Counted from the first letter of the stretch, positions 34,672 through 44,302 are shown. The stretch: 64,000 nucleotides of DNA from Pseudonocardia terrae (GCF_021343995.1 NZ_JAJTTE010000026.1:36071-100070); one strand, 5' to 3'. Notes: generated from the sequence alone by a model not told the origin. Program-made: numbers and translations.

Positions 34672-35623
34672 GGCTCGTCAGCATGGTCTCGATCCACTCA
34701 TAGGTGGGGACGAGCCCGTCACGCAGGGACGTCGCTGGCTCCCAGCCGAGGACCTTGCGAAGCAGTGAGTTGTCGGAGTTGCGTCCTCGCACCCCCTGCG
34801 GTCCCGGGACGTGCTCGAGGCTGATGTCCCGCTTGCCTGCCAACTCGGTGACCATATGCGCCAACTGCTTGATTGATACCATCTCGTCGGTTCCGAGGTT
34901 GAGCGGCTTCGCGTAGTCGGACTGCATGATGCGGTAGATGCCCTCGACGCAGTCATCGATGTAGCAGAACGACCGCGTCTGCTCCCCGTCACCCCAGATC
35001 TCGATGCTGTCCCCGTCCTCGGCCAGCGCGACCTTCCGACAGATTGCCGCCGGAGCCTTCTCCCGGCCGCCGTCATAGGTCCCGAGCGGTCCGTAGATGT
35101 TGTGGAACCGCACGATGCGCGTCTCCATCGGATATTCGTCCGCGTAGTAGGAGCAGAGCAGCTCGGTGAACAACTTCTCCCACCCGTAGGCGTCTTGGGG
35201 CTGGGCCGGATACGCGTCGCTCTCCTTCAAGGGCACGACGTCGGCCTCGGTCTGCAGGTACTCGGGGTAGATGCAGGCCGACGAGCTGTACAGGTACCGC
35301 TGTACCCCGTTGATCAGTGCGGCGTCGAGCGTGTGCAGGTTGATCAGCGAGTTGTTGCGCAGGATCTCGGCATGGTGCGTGGAGATGTAGCCCATGCCTC
35401 CCATGTCCGCGGCAAGGGCATAAACCTGGTCCACCCCGCGCATCGCCTGCAGCGCGGCGTCCCACCGGCGCAGGTCCAGCAGCTCGAACTCGTCCGCGTC
35501 CACCTCGGTGTACTCCGGGTACTTCAGATCGACTCCGCGGACCCAGTACCCCCTCTCCTTGAGGAAGGTGACGAGGTGGTGTCCGATGAAACCCCCTGCT
35601 CCGGTGACGCATACTCGCTTCAT
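34658..35623 (-). CDS. gme: GDP-mannose 3,5-epimerase
   Basis: A 321-residue extended SDR: KRVCVTGAGGFIGHHLV, ALAADMGGMGYIS, YSSSACIYPEYL, DAYGWEKLFTELL (YxxxK) and RFHNIYGPLGTYDGGREKAP. The AADMGGMG and SACIYPEY blocks with their Cys are hallmarks of GME, which turns GDP-D-mannose into GDP-L-galactose (and some GDP-L-gulose). It would supply L-galactose or its derivatives to the polymer. GGAAGGA precedes the ATG at 35623. Confidence 0.88.
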   Translation of the reverse strand: MKRVCVTGAGGFIGHHLVTFLKERGYWVRGVDLKYPEYTEVDADEFELLDLRRWDAALQAMRGVDQVYALAADMGGMGYISTHHAEILRNNSLINLHTLDAALINGVQRYLYSSSACIYPEYLQTEADVVPLKESDAYPAQPQDAYGWEKLFTELLCSYYADEYPMETRIVRFHNIYGPLGTYDGGREKAPAAICRKVALAEDGDSIEIWGDGEQTRSFCYIDDCVEGIYRIMQSDYAKPLNLGTDEMVSIKQLAHMVTELAGKRDISLEHVPGPQGVRGRNSDNSLLRKVLGWEPATSLRDGLVPTYEWIETMLTSRDRV

Positions 35624-35724
35624 CGCTGCTGTCCTTCCGTTGATGGTGCGGTGCTCAGTGGACTTCCAGACGCTGCCCGGCGACGATCGATCCCCCTGGT
35701 CAGCGAGCGGTGGGTCAGCGCGTT

Positions 35725-37191
35725 TCAGTAAGCGCCGCGGCTCTTCACGACGGCAAACATGGTCTTCCAGATGATCAGTGCATCGAGAGCGAGCGACCAC
35801 TGCTCGACATAACGCAGATCGAGCCGGACCGACTCCTCCCAGTCGAGGTCGGAGCGACCGCTGATCTGCCACAGACCGGTCAGACCTGGCTTCACGAACA
35901 ATCGGCGTCGTGCCTCGCCGTCGTACCGCCTGTCGGTGACCGGCAATGGGCGCGGGCCCACCAGCGACATCTGCCCGCGCAGCACGTTCACTAACTGTGG
36001 TAGTTCGTCGAGCGAGGTTCGGCGGAGCCAACGCCCCAATCGGGTGACCCGAGGATCGACGGCGATCTTGAACAGCTCTCCGGTCGCGTGCCTGTTCAGA
36101 TCCTCGAGACTGGATCGCAGCGCTTCGGCGTTGCGCACCATGGTGCGGAACTTCCACATCGTGAACTCGCGCCCCTGCCAGCCGGTTCGGGCCTGCCGGA
36201 AGATCGCCGGACCGGGGCTGGTGAGGCGGATGGCCAGCGCGATCGCCACCAGCAGCGGTGCGAGAACGATCAGTGCGGTCAGCGCCACCAGTCGGTCCAG
36301 GAGCGCCTTCGCCACGCGACGGCCACCCGCCAGCTGGGGCTCGTCGACGTGCAGCAACGGAAGTCCGCAGACGGGCCGTATCGCGATCCGAGGACCGGCT
36401 ACGTCGATCAATGCCGGAGCGACGAGCAGATCGATTCCGGACTTGGCCAGACTCCAGGAGAGGGTCCGGAGCGCAGGACCGTCCATCTCCGGGCAGGGAA
36501 GCACCGCCACAGCGTCGGCACCGGTCACCCGGAGAGCGAAGTCGACGTCTTCCAAACCGCCTAGAACCGGCACATCCAGCGGGATCAGGTCCGTGGACCC
36601 ACCTGGGACACAAGCCCCCACGATTCGCATCCCGTGATGGATGTCGCCGCGCATCTGCCTGGCCAGTTCAGCACCTGCTCGGCCGTGCCCTACCAGGAGG
36701 ACATCGCTCATGAAGAGCCCGTGGCGTCGCTTGCGGTGCACCCACTTGCGAACCAGGTAGCGCCCCAGCAGCGTCAGGAGCGTGGCCACCGGCAGAGCGA
36801 CAAGGACGTAACCGCGCGCAATCTCGGCCTTCGTCGCCCAGGACCCGGTCGCGACGGTTGCGATCACGACGACCGCGGCCACGAGGGCGCGACGGAACTC
36901 CTCGAACCCGACCGACAGGAAGCGGGCCTCGTAGGCACGAGCCGCCGCCATCGCCGCCAGCCAGAGAAGCGGCAGGCAGGCGCCGAGCGCCAGATACTCC
37001 CACCTCGGATTCTGCGAGGACGGTTCGCCGAAACGGGCATAGTAGGCGATCACTCCGGCGACTAATGAGGTGATGAAATCCAATCCGATCACCGTGCGGA
37101 CATAGCCCCGCTCCCACGGTCGGCGCGACGAGCGCAGCACGGGTAGCTGGGTCAACATCATCTGGCTCTCGCCCGCTCCGGCAACTCTCAC
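35725..37191 (-). CDS. wbaP: Undecaprenyl-phosphate hexose-1-P transferase (WbaP type)
   Basis: A 488-residue initiating transferase. The N-terminal half has four membrane segments and a CoA-binding-like domain (DVLLVGHGRAGAELARQ). The C-terminal catalytic domain follows one membrane helix: FRQARTGWQGREFTMWKFR, RRTSLDELPQLVNVLRGQMS, GPRPLP and the ending WQISGRSDLDWEESVRLDLR. It loads the first sugar phosphate on undecaprenyl phosphate. GTG 37191 is preferred because AAAGGGG lies about eight bases upstream; ATG at 37161 is an alternative. A leader element precedes it that also occurs before the wzc-like gene. A second WbaP-type gene lies at 55890. Confidence 0.92.
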   Translation of the reverse strand: MRVAGAGESQMMLTQLPVLRSSRRPWERGYVRTVIGLDFITSLVAGVIAYYARFGEPSSQNPRWEYLALGACLPLLWLAAMAAARAYEARFLSVGFEEFRRALVAAVVVIATVATGSWATKAEIARGYVLVALPVATLLTLLGRYLVRKWVHRKRRHGLFMSDVLLVGHGRAGAELARQMRGDIHHGMRIVGACVPGGSTDLIPLDVPVLGGLEDVDFALRVTGADAVAVLPCPEMDGPALRTLSWSLAKSGIDLLVAPALIDVAGPRIAIRPVCGLPLLHVDEPQLAGGRRVAKALLDRLVALTALIVLAPLLVAIALAIRLTSPGPAIFRQARTGWQGREFTMWKFRTMVRNAEALRSSLEDLNRHATGELFKIAVDPRVTRLGRWLRRTSLDELPQLVNVLRGQMSLVGPRPLPVTDRRYDGEARRRLFVKPGLTGLWQISGRSDLDWEESVRLDLRYVEQWSLALDALIIWKTMFAVVKSRGAY

Positions 37192-37291
37192 GCCGTGACC
37201 CCTTTGTCCGTGCGTTCACGTCACCCTGTTGCTCGTCGATCCGCGGCGGAGCGTGAGCATGCCGGGGTCCAACCACCCGAAAGGACCAGTC
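37181..37291 (-). promoter_or_regulatory. Conserved leader element, copy A
   Basis: Read on the minus strand this block runs GACTGGTCC(t)TTCGGGTGGTTG, a 15-codon mini-ORF (37260-37216, MLTLRRGSTSNRVT), and a conserved end GGTCA(c)GGCGTGAG(a)GTTGC in which the wbaP GTG sits. A near copy is at 50318-50424. The core can fold with TGCTC/GAGCA as outer stem and an inner hairpin whose sequence differs between copies. Riboswitch-like RNA, leader peptide or protein site are all possible. Confidence 0.6.
37216..37260 (-). CDS. Putative 14-residue leader peptide A
   Basis: ATG CTC ACG CTC begins a 14-codon frame, MLTLRRGSTSNRVT, ending 24 bases before the wbaP start. The copy B frame at 50325-50393 encodes MLTLRSGATSKRVNTRDEEVR plus one Ala. 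Four of the differences between copies in the shared part are synonymous, mildly favouring coding. No strong ribosome site is visible. Confidence 0.35.
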   Translation of the reverse strand: MLTLRRGSTSNRVT

Positions 37292-37497
37292 GAGCAAGGA
37301 GGAACGCGCAGATGATCACAGCGCTCTCCGCAGGCGAACATCAACGAGACCGGCTCGGACCTGAGCAGGAATCGGTTCAAGCTCGCCGTCGACCTCGCGC
37401 CGGCCCGGTAGGTCGGCTCCACGCCGCCGCGCTGCAATAGGCCAGTTCCTCACCCACACTGGGAGGACGGGTCTCGCGCTCTGATCTTCCAGGCCGC

Positions 37498-38445
37498 CTA
37501 GGGGATCGCCGCCGCAGCCGTGAAGGCGAGCCGGACCGGGAGCCACTTCGGCGACGGCCCTAATGCCCTGACCGCCGGCAGGCGAAACAGCTGCAGCACG
37601 TCCCTGGCCTCGGCCCGTCGACGAACTCGCAGTCGGCGATAGGCCCCTGCGAGGATGAACTGATTGATGAAGTCTGCCTGCCAGCGTCGCACCTCCCGCT
37701 CGGGAACGACGCCGGTGTCGACGGCCTGGTCGAACACCCTGCCGAGGGTCTCGATCGTTCCGGGATTCCACATGCCGGTGGTGGCCGCAGCCTCGTGGAT
37801 CGTGTAGGCGCAGGTGCTGACGGGCATGCAGCGGACGCCGTAGCGGGAGAACAGCCTGACCCACATGGCAGTGTCGGCCGCGTCGCCCACCTCGGGCTCG
37901 AACAGGCCCGTATCGACGAGGGCGGCCCGGCGCACGATCACCATCGGTTCTCGCACGAACGAGGAGTTCCGCAGGAGCCGCCGGAGCGCCTCGCTGGGCG
38001 ACAGGTACTGCTCGCGCTCGAAGGTCTGCTCGCGCCGCTTGGCGCCGTCGCCGTCGACGATATGGGCTCCGAAGACCAGGACCTGCTCGTGGGGTGGTGT
38101 GCGGCGAAGGCCGTCGATCATGGACTGCCCACACCCGGGCAGCATGAGATCGTCGTCATCGAGTTGTTGGACCCACTCGCCGGTGGCCAACTCGGCCGCG
38201 CGGTTCATGTTCTCGACCAACGGCAGGGCCGGACGGTTGCGGACGTAGCGGTACCCCCCCGGCCACTCGTCGAGTAGACGCTTCACGGCGTGCCCACTGG
38301 TGTCGGCGTCCGAGCCGTCGGAAACCGTGATCTCCACCTGTTCCGCGACAGATGCCATCGCTGTGACGACCGACCGCAAGGCTCGTTCGAGCAACTCCGG
38401 ACGATTGCGGGTGGGCATGGTGAGAGAGAGAACAGGGCTCGCCAC
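37498..38445 (-). CDS. Family 2 glycosyltransferase
   Basis: A 315-residue GT2 protein: VLSLTMPTRNRPELLERALR, EITVSDGSDADTSG, the DxD-like EWVQQLDDDDLMLPGCGQ and a domain with NSSFVREPMVIVRRAAL. The extra C-terminal helical part carries many Arg residues. Sugar specificity cannot be read. GTG 38445 follows GGAGG with eight bases spacing; earlier codons read as non-coding. About 300 bases separate it from wbaP, so it may have a separate transcript that reads through the leader element. Confidence 0.82.
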   Translation of the reverse strand: MASPVLSLTMPTRNRPELLERALRSVVTAMASVAEQVEITVSDGSDADTSGHAVKRLLDEWPGGYRYVRNRPALPLVENMNRAAELATGEWVQQLDDDDLMLPGCGQSMIDGLRRTPPHEQVLVFGAHIVDGDGAKRREQTFEREQYLSPSEALRRLLRNSSFVREPMVIVRRAALVDTGLFEPEVGDAADTAMWVRLFSRYGVRCMPVSTCAYTIHEAAATTGMWNPGTIETLGRVFDQAVDTGVVPEREVRRWQADFINQFILAGAYRRLRVRRRAEARDVLQLFRLPAVRALGPSPKWLPVRLAFTAAAAIP

Positions 38446-38860
38446 GAGGGCACCTCCAGACGAGTGGCTCGGTGACCGGAAGGCGGGAGTGTCGGAGAGT
38501 ACGCGGCGGCAGCCTGCGCGACCTAGGTGAAGCCTTCTACCACCTTGTGCCGGAGGTTTCAACGGGCACCGACTCGATCGCCAGGCACGCCGCATGGGCG
38601 TTATGCAGTTCGGCGCCGGCATGGTGATCGAGTTCGATCAGCCGGAAGATCCTCTGCTCTCGCCGCAGGACCCTCTCGCGATCCTGGACTGTGCGGTTGC
38701 GTCGGTAATGTATCCGCGCGAAGGAGCGAGGTAGCCCTCACACACCGAGTCCGCCGGCGCAGCGCGCCGGAAGCGCTGCTCACGGGTTGGAGTCTCGGCG
38801 CCCGTGCCGACGAGCAGATCACGGCAGGGTCCGTCGTCGACGACGAGGAAGGAGCGCTGG
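38446..38860. other. 415-bp divergent intergenic region
   Basis: It lies between leftward GT2 and rightward GMC genes. Apart from the small ORF listed at 38594 no gene is seen. Inverted stretch gccggcgcagcgcgccgg near 38753-38770 could form a hairpin. Confidence 0.4.
38594..38734 (+). CDS. Possible 46-residue ORF
   Basis: ATG at 38594 opens a 46-codon frame beginning MGVMQFGAGMVIEFDQPEDP with good GC third positions and an orderly acidic/hydrophobic pattern. There is no ribosome site, and the frame is open upstream to 38531. It could be a small protein or a decayed gene end. Confidence 0.25.
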   Translation: MGVMQFGAGMVIEFDQPEDPLLSPQDPLAILDCAVASVMYPREGAR

Positions 38861-40450
38861 GTGCTGTCGGACGCGCGGGAGCTTGCCGGAGACCAGCAGG
38901 TCGAGACGGACATCTGCATCGTCGGTGCCGGGCCGGCAGGGATCAGCATCGCCCGCGAGATGATCGGCAACGGCGCTCGGGTCATGCTGTTGGAAAGCGG
39001 TGGCAGGGAGCCGGAACGCCACGCGCAGCAGTTGAATCGGGGCCAGAGCGTCGGCTACCCGATCCACCGGCCGCACCAGTCACGCGTGCGGGCGTTCGGC
39101 GGGACGACCAGGCACTGGACGCGGCCGGGCGACGAGACCTGGGCAGCTCGTCCCCTCGACCCGATCGACTTCGAGGTCCGTCCTGGGATCCGCCATTCCG
39201 GCTGGCCCTTCGACCGCGCTCATCTCGACCCCTACTACGCGCACGCACAGGAGTTGTGCCAACTCGGGCCGTTCGATTACGACCCGGATCGCTGGGCCGA
39301 CCCGGAGCGGACCCCGCCCCTGCCGCTTCTCCCCGAGGCGGTCGAGACGACGCTGTTCCAGCACGGGACAGCCGACTTCGGCGGCTACTACGAGGAGCTC
39401 GTCCGGGCCCCGAACGTGACGCTTCTGTTGCACGCCACCGTGGTCGAGCTGGTCACCGAGGTGGATCCCGACTGCGTGGATCGGGTCGAGGTGCGGCGTG
39501 AGGACGGCTCACGATGCTCAGTGCGGGCCCGGTTCGTGGTGTTGGCCGCCGGTGGCATCGAGAACCCGCGCCTGCTGCTGCTCAGTCGCGGCGTCCGCGG
39601 TAGCGGGCTCGGCAACGACCGGGACCTGGTCGGGCGGTTCTTCGCGGAGCGGATGTCTGCACGCACCGGATACATCGTCCCGGCGTCACCGAATTTGCTC
39701 GCCCGCACCGGCCTGTACCCGGTCCACGAGGCCGCGCCCGGGGTGCGGGTCCAGGGGGCGCTGCGTCTCCGCGACGCGGTGCAGCGGGAGCGGCAGTTGC
39801 TCAACTGCGCGTTCTTCCTGCTCCCCCGACCTCCGTCCATGACGGCGGAGGCCGTCCGGTCGGTCGCAACCCTGGTCAAGGCACGCCGCCGCCGGCCGCT
39901 GTCGCCGGGGACGGCGGGGCACCTGCTCAACATCGCCACCGGTCTCGGGGACCTCGGCATCTACGCCCGTGACCGCCTCCGCCGGTCCGACGACAGGGGC
40001 GCTGTCCTGGCACTGCGCGCTCAGGGCGAGCAGGCGCCCGACCCCGGCTCCCGGGTCACGCTGGGCGCCCGGCGCGACCGGTTCGGCCTGCCTGTCGCTC
40101 AGGTCCACTGGCGCCCTGCCGCGTCGGACCGCGCCTCCATCCGAGCAACGCAGGAGGCGATCGACGAGGCGTTGCGGGGGGTGGGGCTCGGGCATGTCGA
40201 GCTCATGTTGGGTGACGAGCACCCGCCGGCCCTCGTGGAGGGCAACTTCCACCACCTCGGCGCGACGAGGATGCACTCCGACCCCGCCGCAGGGGTGGTC
40301 GACTCCGACTGCCGGGTGCACGGTGTCCGCAATCTCTACGTGACGGGCAGCTCGGTGTTCCCGACGTATGGATGCTCCAACCCGACACTCACGGTGGTGG
40401 CGCTGGCTCTGCGCTTGGCCGACCATCTCAAGAAGCAGCTGGCCGCTTGA
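38861..40450 (+). CDS. GMC-family FAD oxidoreductase
   Basis: A 529-residue flavoenzyme. FAD site: ICIVGAGPAGISIAREM near residue 22 and LLESGG; GGTTRHWTRPG and WPFDRAHLDPYY follow. The C-terminal domain has FHHLGATRMHSDP, RNLYVTGSSVFPTYGCSNPT. The His in HHLGATRM and the Asn in CSNPT match active-site positions of glucose-methanol-choline oxidoreductases. It may oxidise a sugar or cyclitol unit for the polymer (inference). GTG 38861 follows GAGGAAGGAG; an earlier GTG/ATG at 38804 has no support. Confidence 0.85.
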   Translation: MLSDARELAGDQQVETDICIVGAGPAGISIAREMIGNGARVMLLESGGREPERHAQQLNRGQSVGYPIHRPHQSRVRAFGGTTRHWTRPGDETWAARPLDPIDFEVRPGIRHSGWPFDRAHLDPYYAHAQELCQLGPFDYDPDRWADPERTPPLPLLPEAVETTLFQHGTADFGGYYEELVRAPNVTLLLHATVVELVTEVDPDCVDRVEVRREDGSRCSVRARFVVLAAGGIENPRLLLLSRGVRGSGLGNDRDLVGRFFAERMSARTGYIVPASPNLLARTGLYPVHEAAPGVRVQGALRLRDAVQRERQLLNCAFFLLPRPPSMTAEAVRSVATLVKARRRRPLSPGTAGHLLNIATGLGDLGIYARDRLRRSDDRGAVLALRAQGEQAPDPGSRVTLGARRDRFGLPVAQVHWRPAASDRASIRATQEAIDEALRGVGLGHVELMLGDEHPPALVEGNFHHLGATRMHSDPAAGVVDSDCRVHGVRNLYVTGSSVFPTYGCSNPTLTVVALALRLADHLKKQLAA

Positions 40451-40475
40451 GCCGGAGACGGCCGGAAGGGGGCGC

Positions 40476-41693
40476 ATGATCACGCCGTCCCCTCGACCGA
40501 GCAGAGGTCGACGGCTCCGGTGGGGCCTCGTCGCAGTGGGTTGTGTGCTTGGGGTGATCGTCGCGATCACCCTGGCAGGCCAGGCCCTCGCCCCGCCGAC
40601 ACCCCCTCCGGCGCCCGCGACTCCCCCGACGAGCGCGCCCCCGCCGCCCGGACCGAAGTGCCTCACATCGGCCGGCGTGGCCATCGGTGTCGACGACGAC
40701 GGGCAGGACGTGGTGAACGCACACCCGCCCGGCACCACGTATGTCGTCAGAGCCGGGACCCACCTGCGGAACTTCAGCGTCCAGCCGAAGTCCGGCGACA
40801 CCTTCTGCGGGGAGCCCGGCGCCGTGCTGGACGGTGGGCGCAGCCTCCCGACCGCGTTCTCGGGCGGTTCGATCGACGTGACCCTGGACTCGATCACCGT
40901 TCGGGACTACGACAGCGACAGGCAGGGAGCGGCCATCCAACCCGAGCCTCGCGCACGCAGCTGGCTCGTCCGCAACGTGTCGGCCCTGCACAACTCCTGG
41001 GCGGGCCTCCTGGTCGCCGACGACATGCGGATTCTCGGTGGCCACTACAACGACAACGACCAGCTGGGGATCGGCGGCAACGAAGCCACCGGAATCATCC
41101 TGGACGGACTGGACGACGACCCCACGACCCTGGACGGGCCCGAGCTGGCGCGCAACCACACGCTGAGAGCCCCGTGCGAGTTCGAGGGCGGGGGCATGAA
41201 GTGGGATGTCGGACAGGTCACCGTCCGCAACGCCTACGTCCACGACAACGATTGCAAAGGGCTCTGGGCCGACATCAACGCACACGACGTGCTCCTCGAG
41301 CACAATCTGATCGAGGACAACCGGGCAGAGGGCATCCTCTACGAAATCAGCCAGGACGCGACCATCCGCGACAATCAGGTGTTCCGCAACGGATTCGGCT
41401 CCTCGGGCTGGTTCTGGGGCGGCGGTATCACCGTGGCGTCCAGCTCAGGCGTTCAGGTCTACGGCAACCGCCTGTCCGGCAACTACAACGGGATCGTCGG
41501 GAGCCAGCAGGACCGGCCCGACTCGACGCCTCCCGAGCACCTGCTCGACGGCTACCACGCCCAGGACAACCTGATCTGCGCCACGGGGGACGGAGGGCAC
41601 CCGACGGGCGTGGCGTCCGACAACGGCGCCGATCTGGCCGCCCGGGACATCAGCTTCACCGACAACACCATCCAGTCGGCTCCGTGTGAGTAG
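40476..41693 (+). CDS. Secreted right-handed beta-helix protein
   Basis: A 405-residue protein with an N-terminal membrane anchor or uncleaved signal (GLVAVGCVLGVIVAITLAG), a Pro-rich linker, then parallel beta-helix rungs with repeated NxxxDN turns: GGHYNDNDQLGIGGNEATG, AYVHDNDCKGLWADINAHD, HNLIEDNRAEGILYEISQD, NQVFRNGF. The fold is shared with polysaccharide lyases and epimerases. It may trim, modify or bind the exported polymer. GGAAGGGGG precedes the ATG; 25 bases after the GMC gene, so likely the same operon. Confidence 0.82.
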   Translation: MITPSPRPSRGRRLRWGLVAVGCVLGVIVAITLAGQALAPPTPPPAPATPPTSAPPPPGPKCLTSAGVAIGVDDDGQDVVNAHPPGTTYVVRAGTHLRNFSVQPKSGDTFCGEPGAVLDGGRSLPTAFSGGSIDVTLDSITVRDYDSDRQGAAIQPEPRARSWLVRNVSALHNSWAGLLVADDMRILGGHYNDNDQLGIGGNEATGIILDGLDDDPTTLDGPELARNHTLRAPCEFEGGGMKWDVGQVTVRNAYVHDNDCKGLWADINAHDVLLEHNLIEDNRAEGILYEISQDATIRDNQVFRNGFGSSGWFWGGGITVASSSGVQVYGNRLSGNYNGIVGSQQDRPDSTPPEHLLDGYHAQDNLICATGDGGHPTGVASDNGADLAARDISFTDNTIQSAPCE

Positions 41694-41725
41694 TGGACGC
41701 CGAGGTCGGGGTTCGTCGTGACGCG

Positions 41726-42871
41726 TCAGTCACCTCGGCTGCGGGCGAGCGTCACCGCTTGCAGGACCGCGGAGGCTGCCGCGTCGGGGAACAGGACGGT
41801 GTTCGTCCGCCGTACCCCCTCGCGGAGCGCGGTGGACGTCGCCGGGTCGACCGTACGGTGCATGGCCGCGGCTAGCGCACGAGCATTCCGGGGATCGACG
41901 ACGATGCCGTTCACGCCGTCGCGGACGATCGTTCCGGCAGCTCCGGTCATCGGAGAGACGACCACCGGGGTACCGGTCGTCAAGGCCTCGACGACGACGC
42001 GGCCGATGAGGTCCTGCAATGTCGGGAAGACGAACGCCTGGCACGCCTGGAGCGCTCCCTTGAAGTCGGCGTGGTCCACCGCCCCGAGGAAGACGACGGA
42101 TTCCTCGACGTCGAGGCTGCGGGCGAGCTGTGCCAATGCGGCCTGTTCCGGGCCGTCTCCGATGACCCAGAGCGTGCACGGACCGAACTCCCGCCGGTAG
42201 GCCGCGACCCCCTCGATCAGCAGGTCGATCCCCTTCGCCGGGATGAGCCGGCCCGCACTGACGAACAGCGGGGTCCCCTCCGGGACCGGAGAGGCACCGG
42301 AGGGCAGGCTTGGCTCCAGCTCCGGTGGCAGGCCGGCCAGCCACCAGCCCTTGACGATCCTCCTGTGCGGCACCCTGAGTGTGCCGGTCACGTAGTTCAT
42401 CGCCAGCTCGTTGTTCGCCACGAACGCGTCGACGAGCCGCGCGGCCAGCCGGCGGACGGGTAGCTTGAAGGCGGCGGTGCCCGTGCGGCCGAGGTGCTGG
42501 TAGTCCCCCTCGACCAGCGAGACCACGCTGCGGCCTCGCCTCAGCGACTTGGAGAGACCGGCGAACAGGCCGACCAGGCCGAGCTCGTAGACGACGATGA
42601 CTTCCTCCGGCGCTCGTGCGAATCTCATGAACAGCCGCGGGCCGACGACCTTGAGAGTCACCGGGTGCTTCCGCTCATCCCCGGGACGTCCGAGCGTGAC
42701 GACCCGGCCCAGCGCCCGGTCCCCGTCCTGTGCCTGCGTCCAACGCAGGTCACGGACCGTCGCGCCGGCCCGGCGGGCCGACTCGACCAGGTACGGATGA
42801 GGGGAGCTCTCATCCCTCGAGGCCCACAGAATACCCGGCGTCTCTCCCCGCCAGGCCCGTCGCCGGATCAC
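41726..42871 (-). CDS. Family 4 glycosyltransferase
   Basis: A 381-residue GT-B enzyme. The C-terminal half carries the GT4 signature: FVSAGRLIPAKGIDLLIEGV, LWVIGDGPEQAAL, VVFLGAVDHADFKGAL and PTLQDLIGRVVVEALTTGTP with the EX7E-type Glu. No membrane segments. Start GTG 42871 has AGGAGGTGA about ten bases upstream; the frame is open further but not conserved. It is the last gene of the leftward wzc-wzx-wzy run. Confidence 0.85.
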   Translation of the reverse strand: MIRRRAWRGETPGILWASRDESSPHPYLVESARRAGATVRDLRWTQAQDGDRALGRVVTLGRPGDERKHPVTLKVVGPRLFMRFARAPEEVIVVYELGLVGLFAGLSKSLRRGRSVVSLVEGDYQHLGRTGTAAFKLPVRRLAARLVDAFVANNELAMNYVTGTLRVPHRRIVKGWWLAGLPPELEPSLPSGASPVPEGTPLFVSAGRLIPAKGIDLLIEGVAAYRREFGPCTLWVIGDGPEQAALAQLARSLDVEESVVFLGAVDHADFKGALQACQAFVFPTLQDLIGRVVVEALTTGTPVVVSPMTGAAGTIVRDGVNGIVVDPRNARALAAAMHRTVDPATSTALREGVRRTNTVLFPDAAASAVLQAVTLARSRGD

Positions 42872-42924
42872 CTGGCACTCACCTCCTCCGGCCGACCGCC
42901 ATCGCACGACGAGATGGTCGGGGC

Positions 42925-44292
42925 TCAATTCGTCCAGATCGCTTCCAGAACACCTGACGCAGGAGCATCGTCCACGCAGCGGCCGAGGGGCACATAGTTG
43001 ATCTGCGGATGGTCCGCCACGCTCGGGTCTAGGCAACGCCAGCAGTCGACGATCGTGACCGACTCCTTGCTGCCGAGGAATTCCTCTGCCTTGAGAGCGC
43101 GGAAACGCGCATCCGCCGTGGTCACGACCACGAGCGCTGCATCGGCGAGCGCGGCATCGATCGATTCGGCGACGAGCGCCTTGTCACGGAAGGCGTTGCG
43201 GGCGCCGTCCGTCGCGAGCGGGTCATAGCCGATCACCCGCATTCCCGATTCGGCCATTGCCAGCGCGAGGGCGACGCCCTGGGATTCTTCGACGACATGG
43301 GAGAGTGGCTTGTAGGACAAGCCCAGGACCGCCGCGGTCCGCCCTTTCTGAAGATGCGGCGCGATCTTCGTGGTGATCTGTGAGGCGGTGGACCTGTTGT
43401 AGCGATGATTGGCGACGAGCAGGTCGCCGTTCGCCCCTACCTGTTCGCAGAGGAAACCCAGCGCGACATTGTCCCGAGGAAAGCAGGGTCCCGCGAAGCC
43501 GAGACCACCCGTGAGATACTTGCGCCCGATACGGGCGTCCGATCCGAGTGCATCGCTGACGACATCCACATCGCCACCAGGAATCCGCTCGCAGATACCC
43601 GCGAGGGTGTTCGCGAAGGAGATCTTCATCGTGACGTAGCTGTTGAGCGCGATCTTCGCGACCTCCGCATTCTCGATGCTCATGCGATGCACGACCGGAT
43701 CCCTCAGGCAGATCCTGCGATTCACTTCCTCCAGAGCATCGCCGGAGCGGCGGTCGAATTCTCCGATGAGACAGAAGTCGGGATCGAGGAAGTCGTGGAT
43801 GACGCTACCGAGGGCGATGAACTCCGGGCTGTAGCACAGGCCGAAGTCCTTACCGCATTCCTTGCCCGAGGCAGACTCCAGAACGGGCAGCAACCCATGA
43901 CGGGTCGCGCCCGGGAGTACGGTGCTGGTGAGAACGACGACGTGATAGCCTTCCTTCCTCGCGAGCGCCTTGCCCAATCGTTCGAAGGCGAACTTGACGT
44001 ACTGCAACTCAAAGGCGCCACGACTGTCGGTCGGGGTCGGCACGATGACGAAGCTGATGTCGCTCCCGAGCACCGCTTCCTCATGGCTTGTGGTCGCGCG
44101 GACCTTGTCACGATGGGCGGCCATCACCTTGTCGAGGTCGGTCTCCTGGACCGGCGCACAGCCCTCGTTAACCGCCCGGACGGCACTCTCCGCGATGTCG
44201 ACACCGATGACGTCGAAGCCCCGCGAAGCCATGCCCGCGAGCATGCTTGCCCCCAACTTGCCCAAACCGACCACGGAAATGCTCTGAATCAT
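42925..44292 (-). CDS. UDP-glucose/GDP-mannose dehydrogenase family
   Basis: A 455-residue nucleotide-sugar dehydrogenase: SISVVGLGKLGASMLAGMAS, VIVPTPTDSRGAF, YSPEFIALGSVIHDF, VAKIALNSYVTMKISFANT, the catalytic Cys in GFAGPCFPRDN and LGLSYKPLSHVVEESQGV. Motif variations (PEFIALGSVI rather than PEFLREG) put it apart from UDP-glucose 6-dehydrogenases, so the substrate may be another UDP- or GDP-sugar. It is one of three such domains in this window. GAGGACGAGG precedes the ATG; 10 bases separate it from the upstream gene. Confidence 0.85.
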   Translation of the reverse strand: MIQSISVVGLGKLGASMLAGMASRGFDVIGVDIAESAVRAVNEGCAPVQETDLDKVMAAHRDKVRATTSHEEAVLGSDISFVIVPTPTDSRGAFELQYVKFAFERLGKALARKEGYHVVVLTSTVLPGATRHGLLPVLESASGKECGKDFGLCYSPEFIALGSVIHDFLDPDFCLIGEFDRRSGDALEEVNRRICLRDPVVHRMSIENAEVAKIALNSYVTMKISFANTLAGICERIPGGDVDVVSDALGSDARIGRKYLTGGLGFAGPCFPRDNVALGFLCEQVGANGDLLVANHRYNRSTASQITTKIAPHLQKGRTAAVLGLSYKPLSHVVEESQGVALALAMAESGMRVIGYDPLATDGARNAFRDKALVAESIDAALADAALVVVTTADARFRALKAEEFLGSKESVTIVDCWRCLDPSVADHPQINYVPLGRCVDDAPASGVLEAIWTN

Positions 44293-44302
44293 GACCTCGT
44301 CC

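Noticed and set aside
37181..37291. c-di-GMP (GEMM) or c-di-AMP (ydaO) riboswitch
   Set aside because: The conserved blocks of those classes are not present in the right order, so no known class was called.
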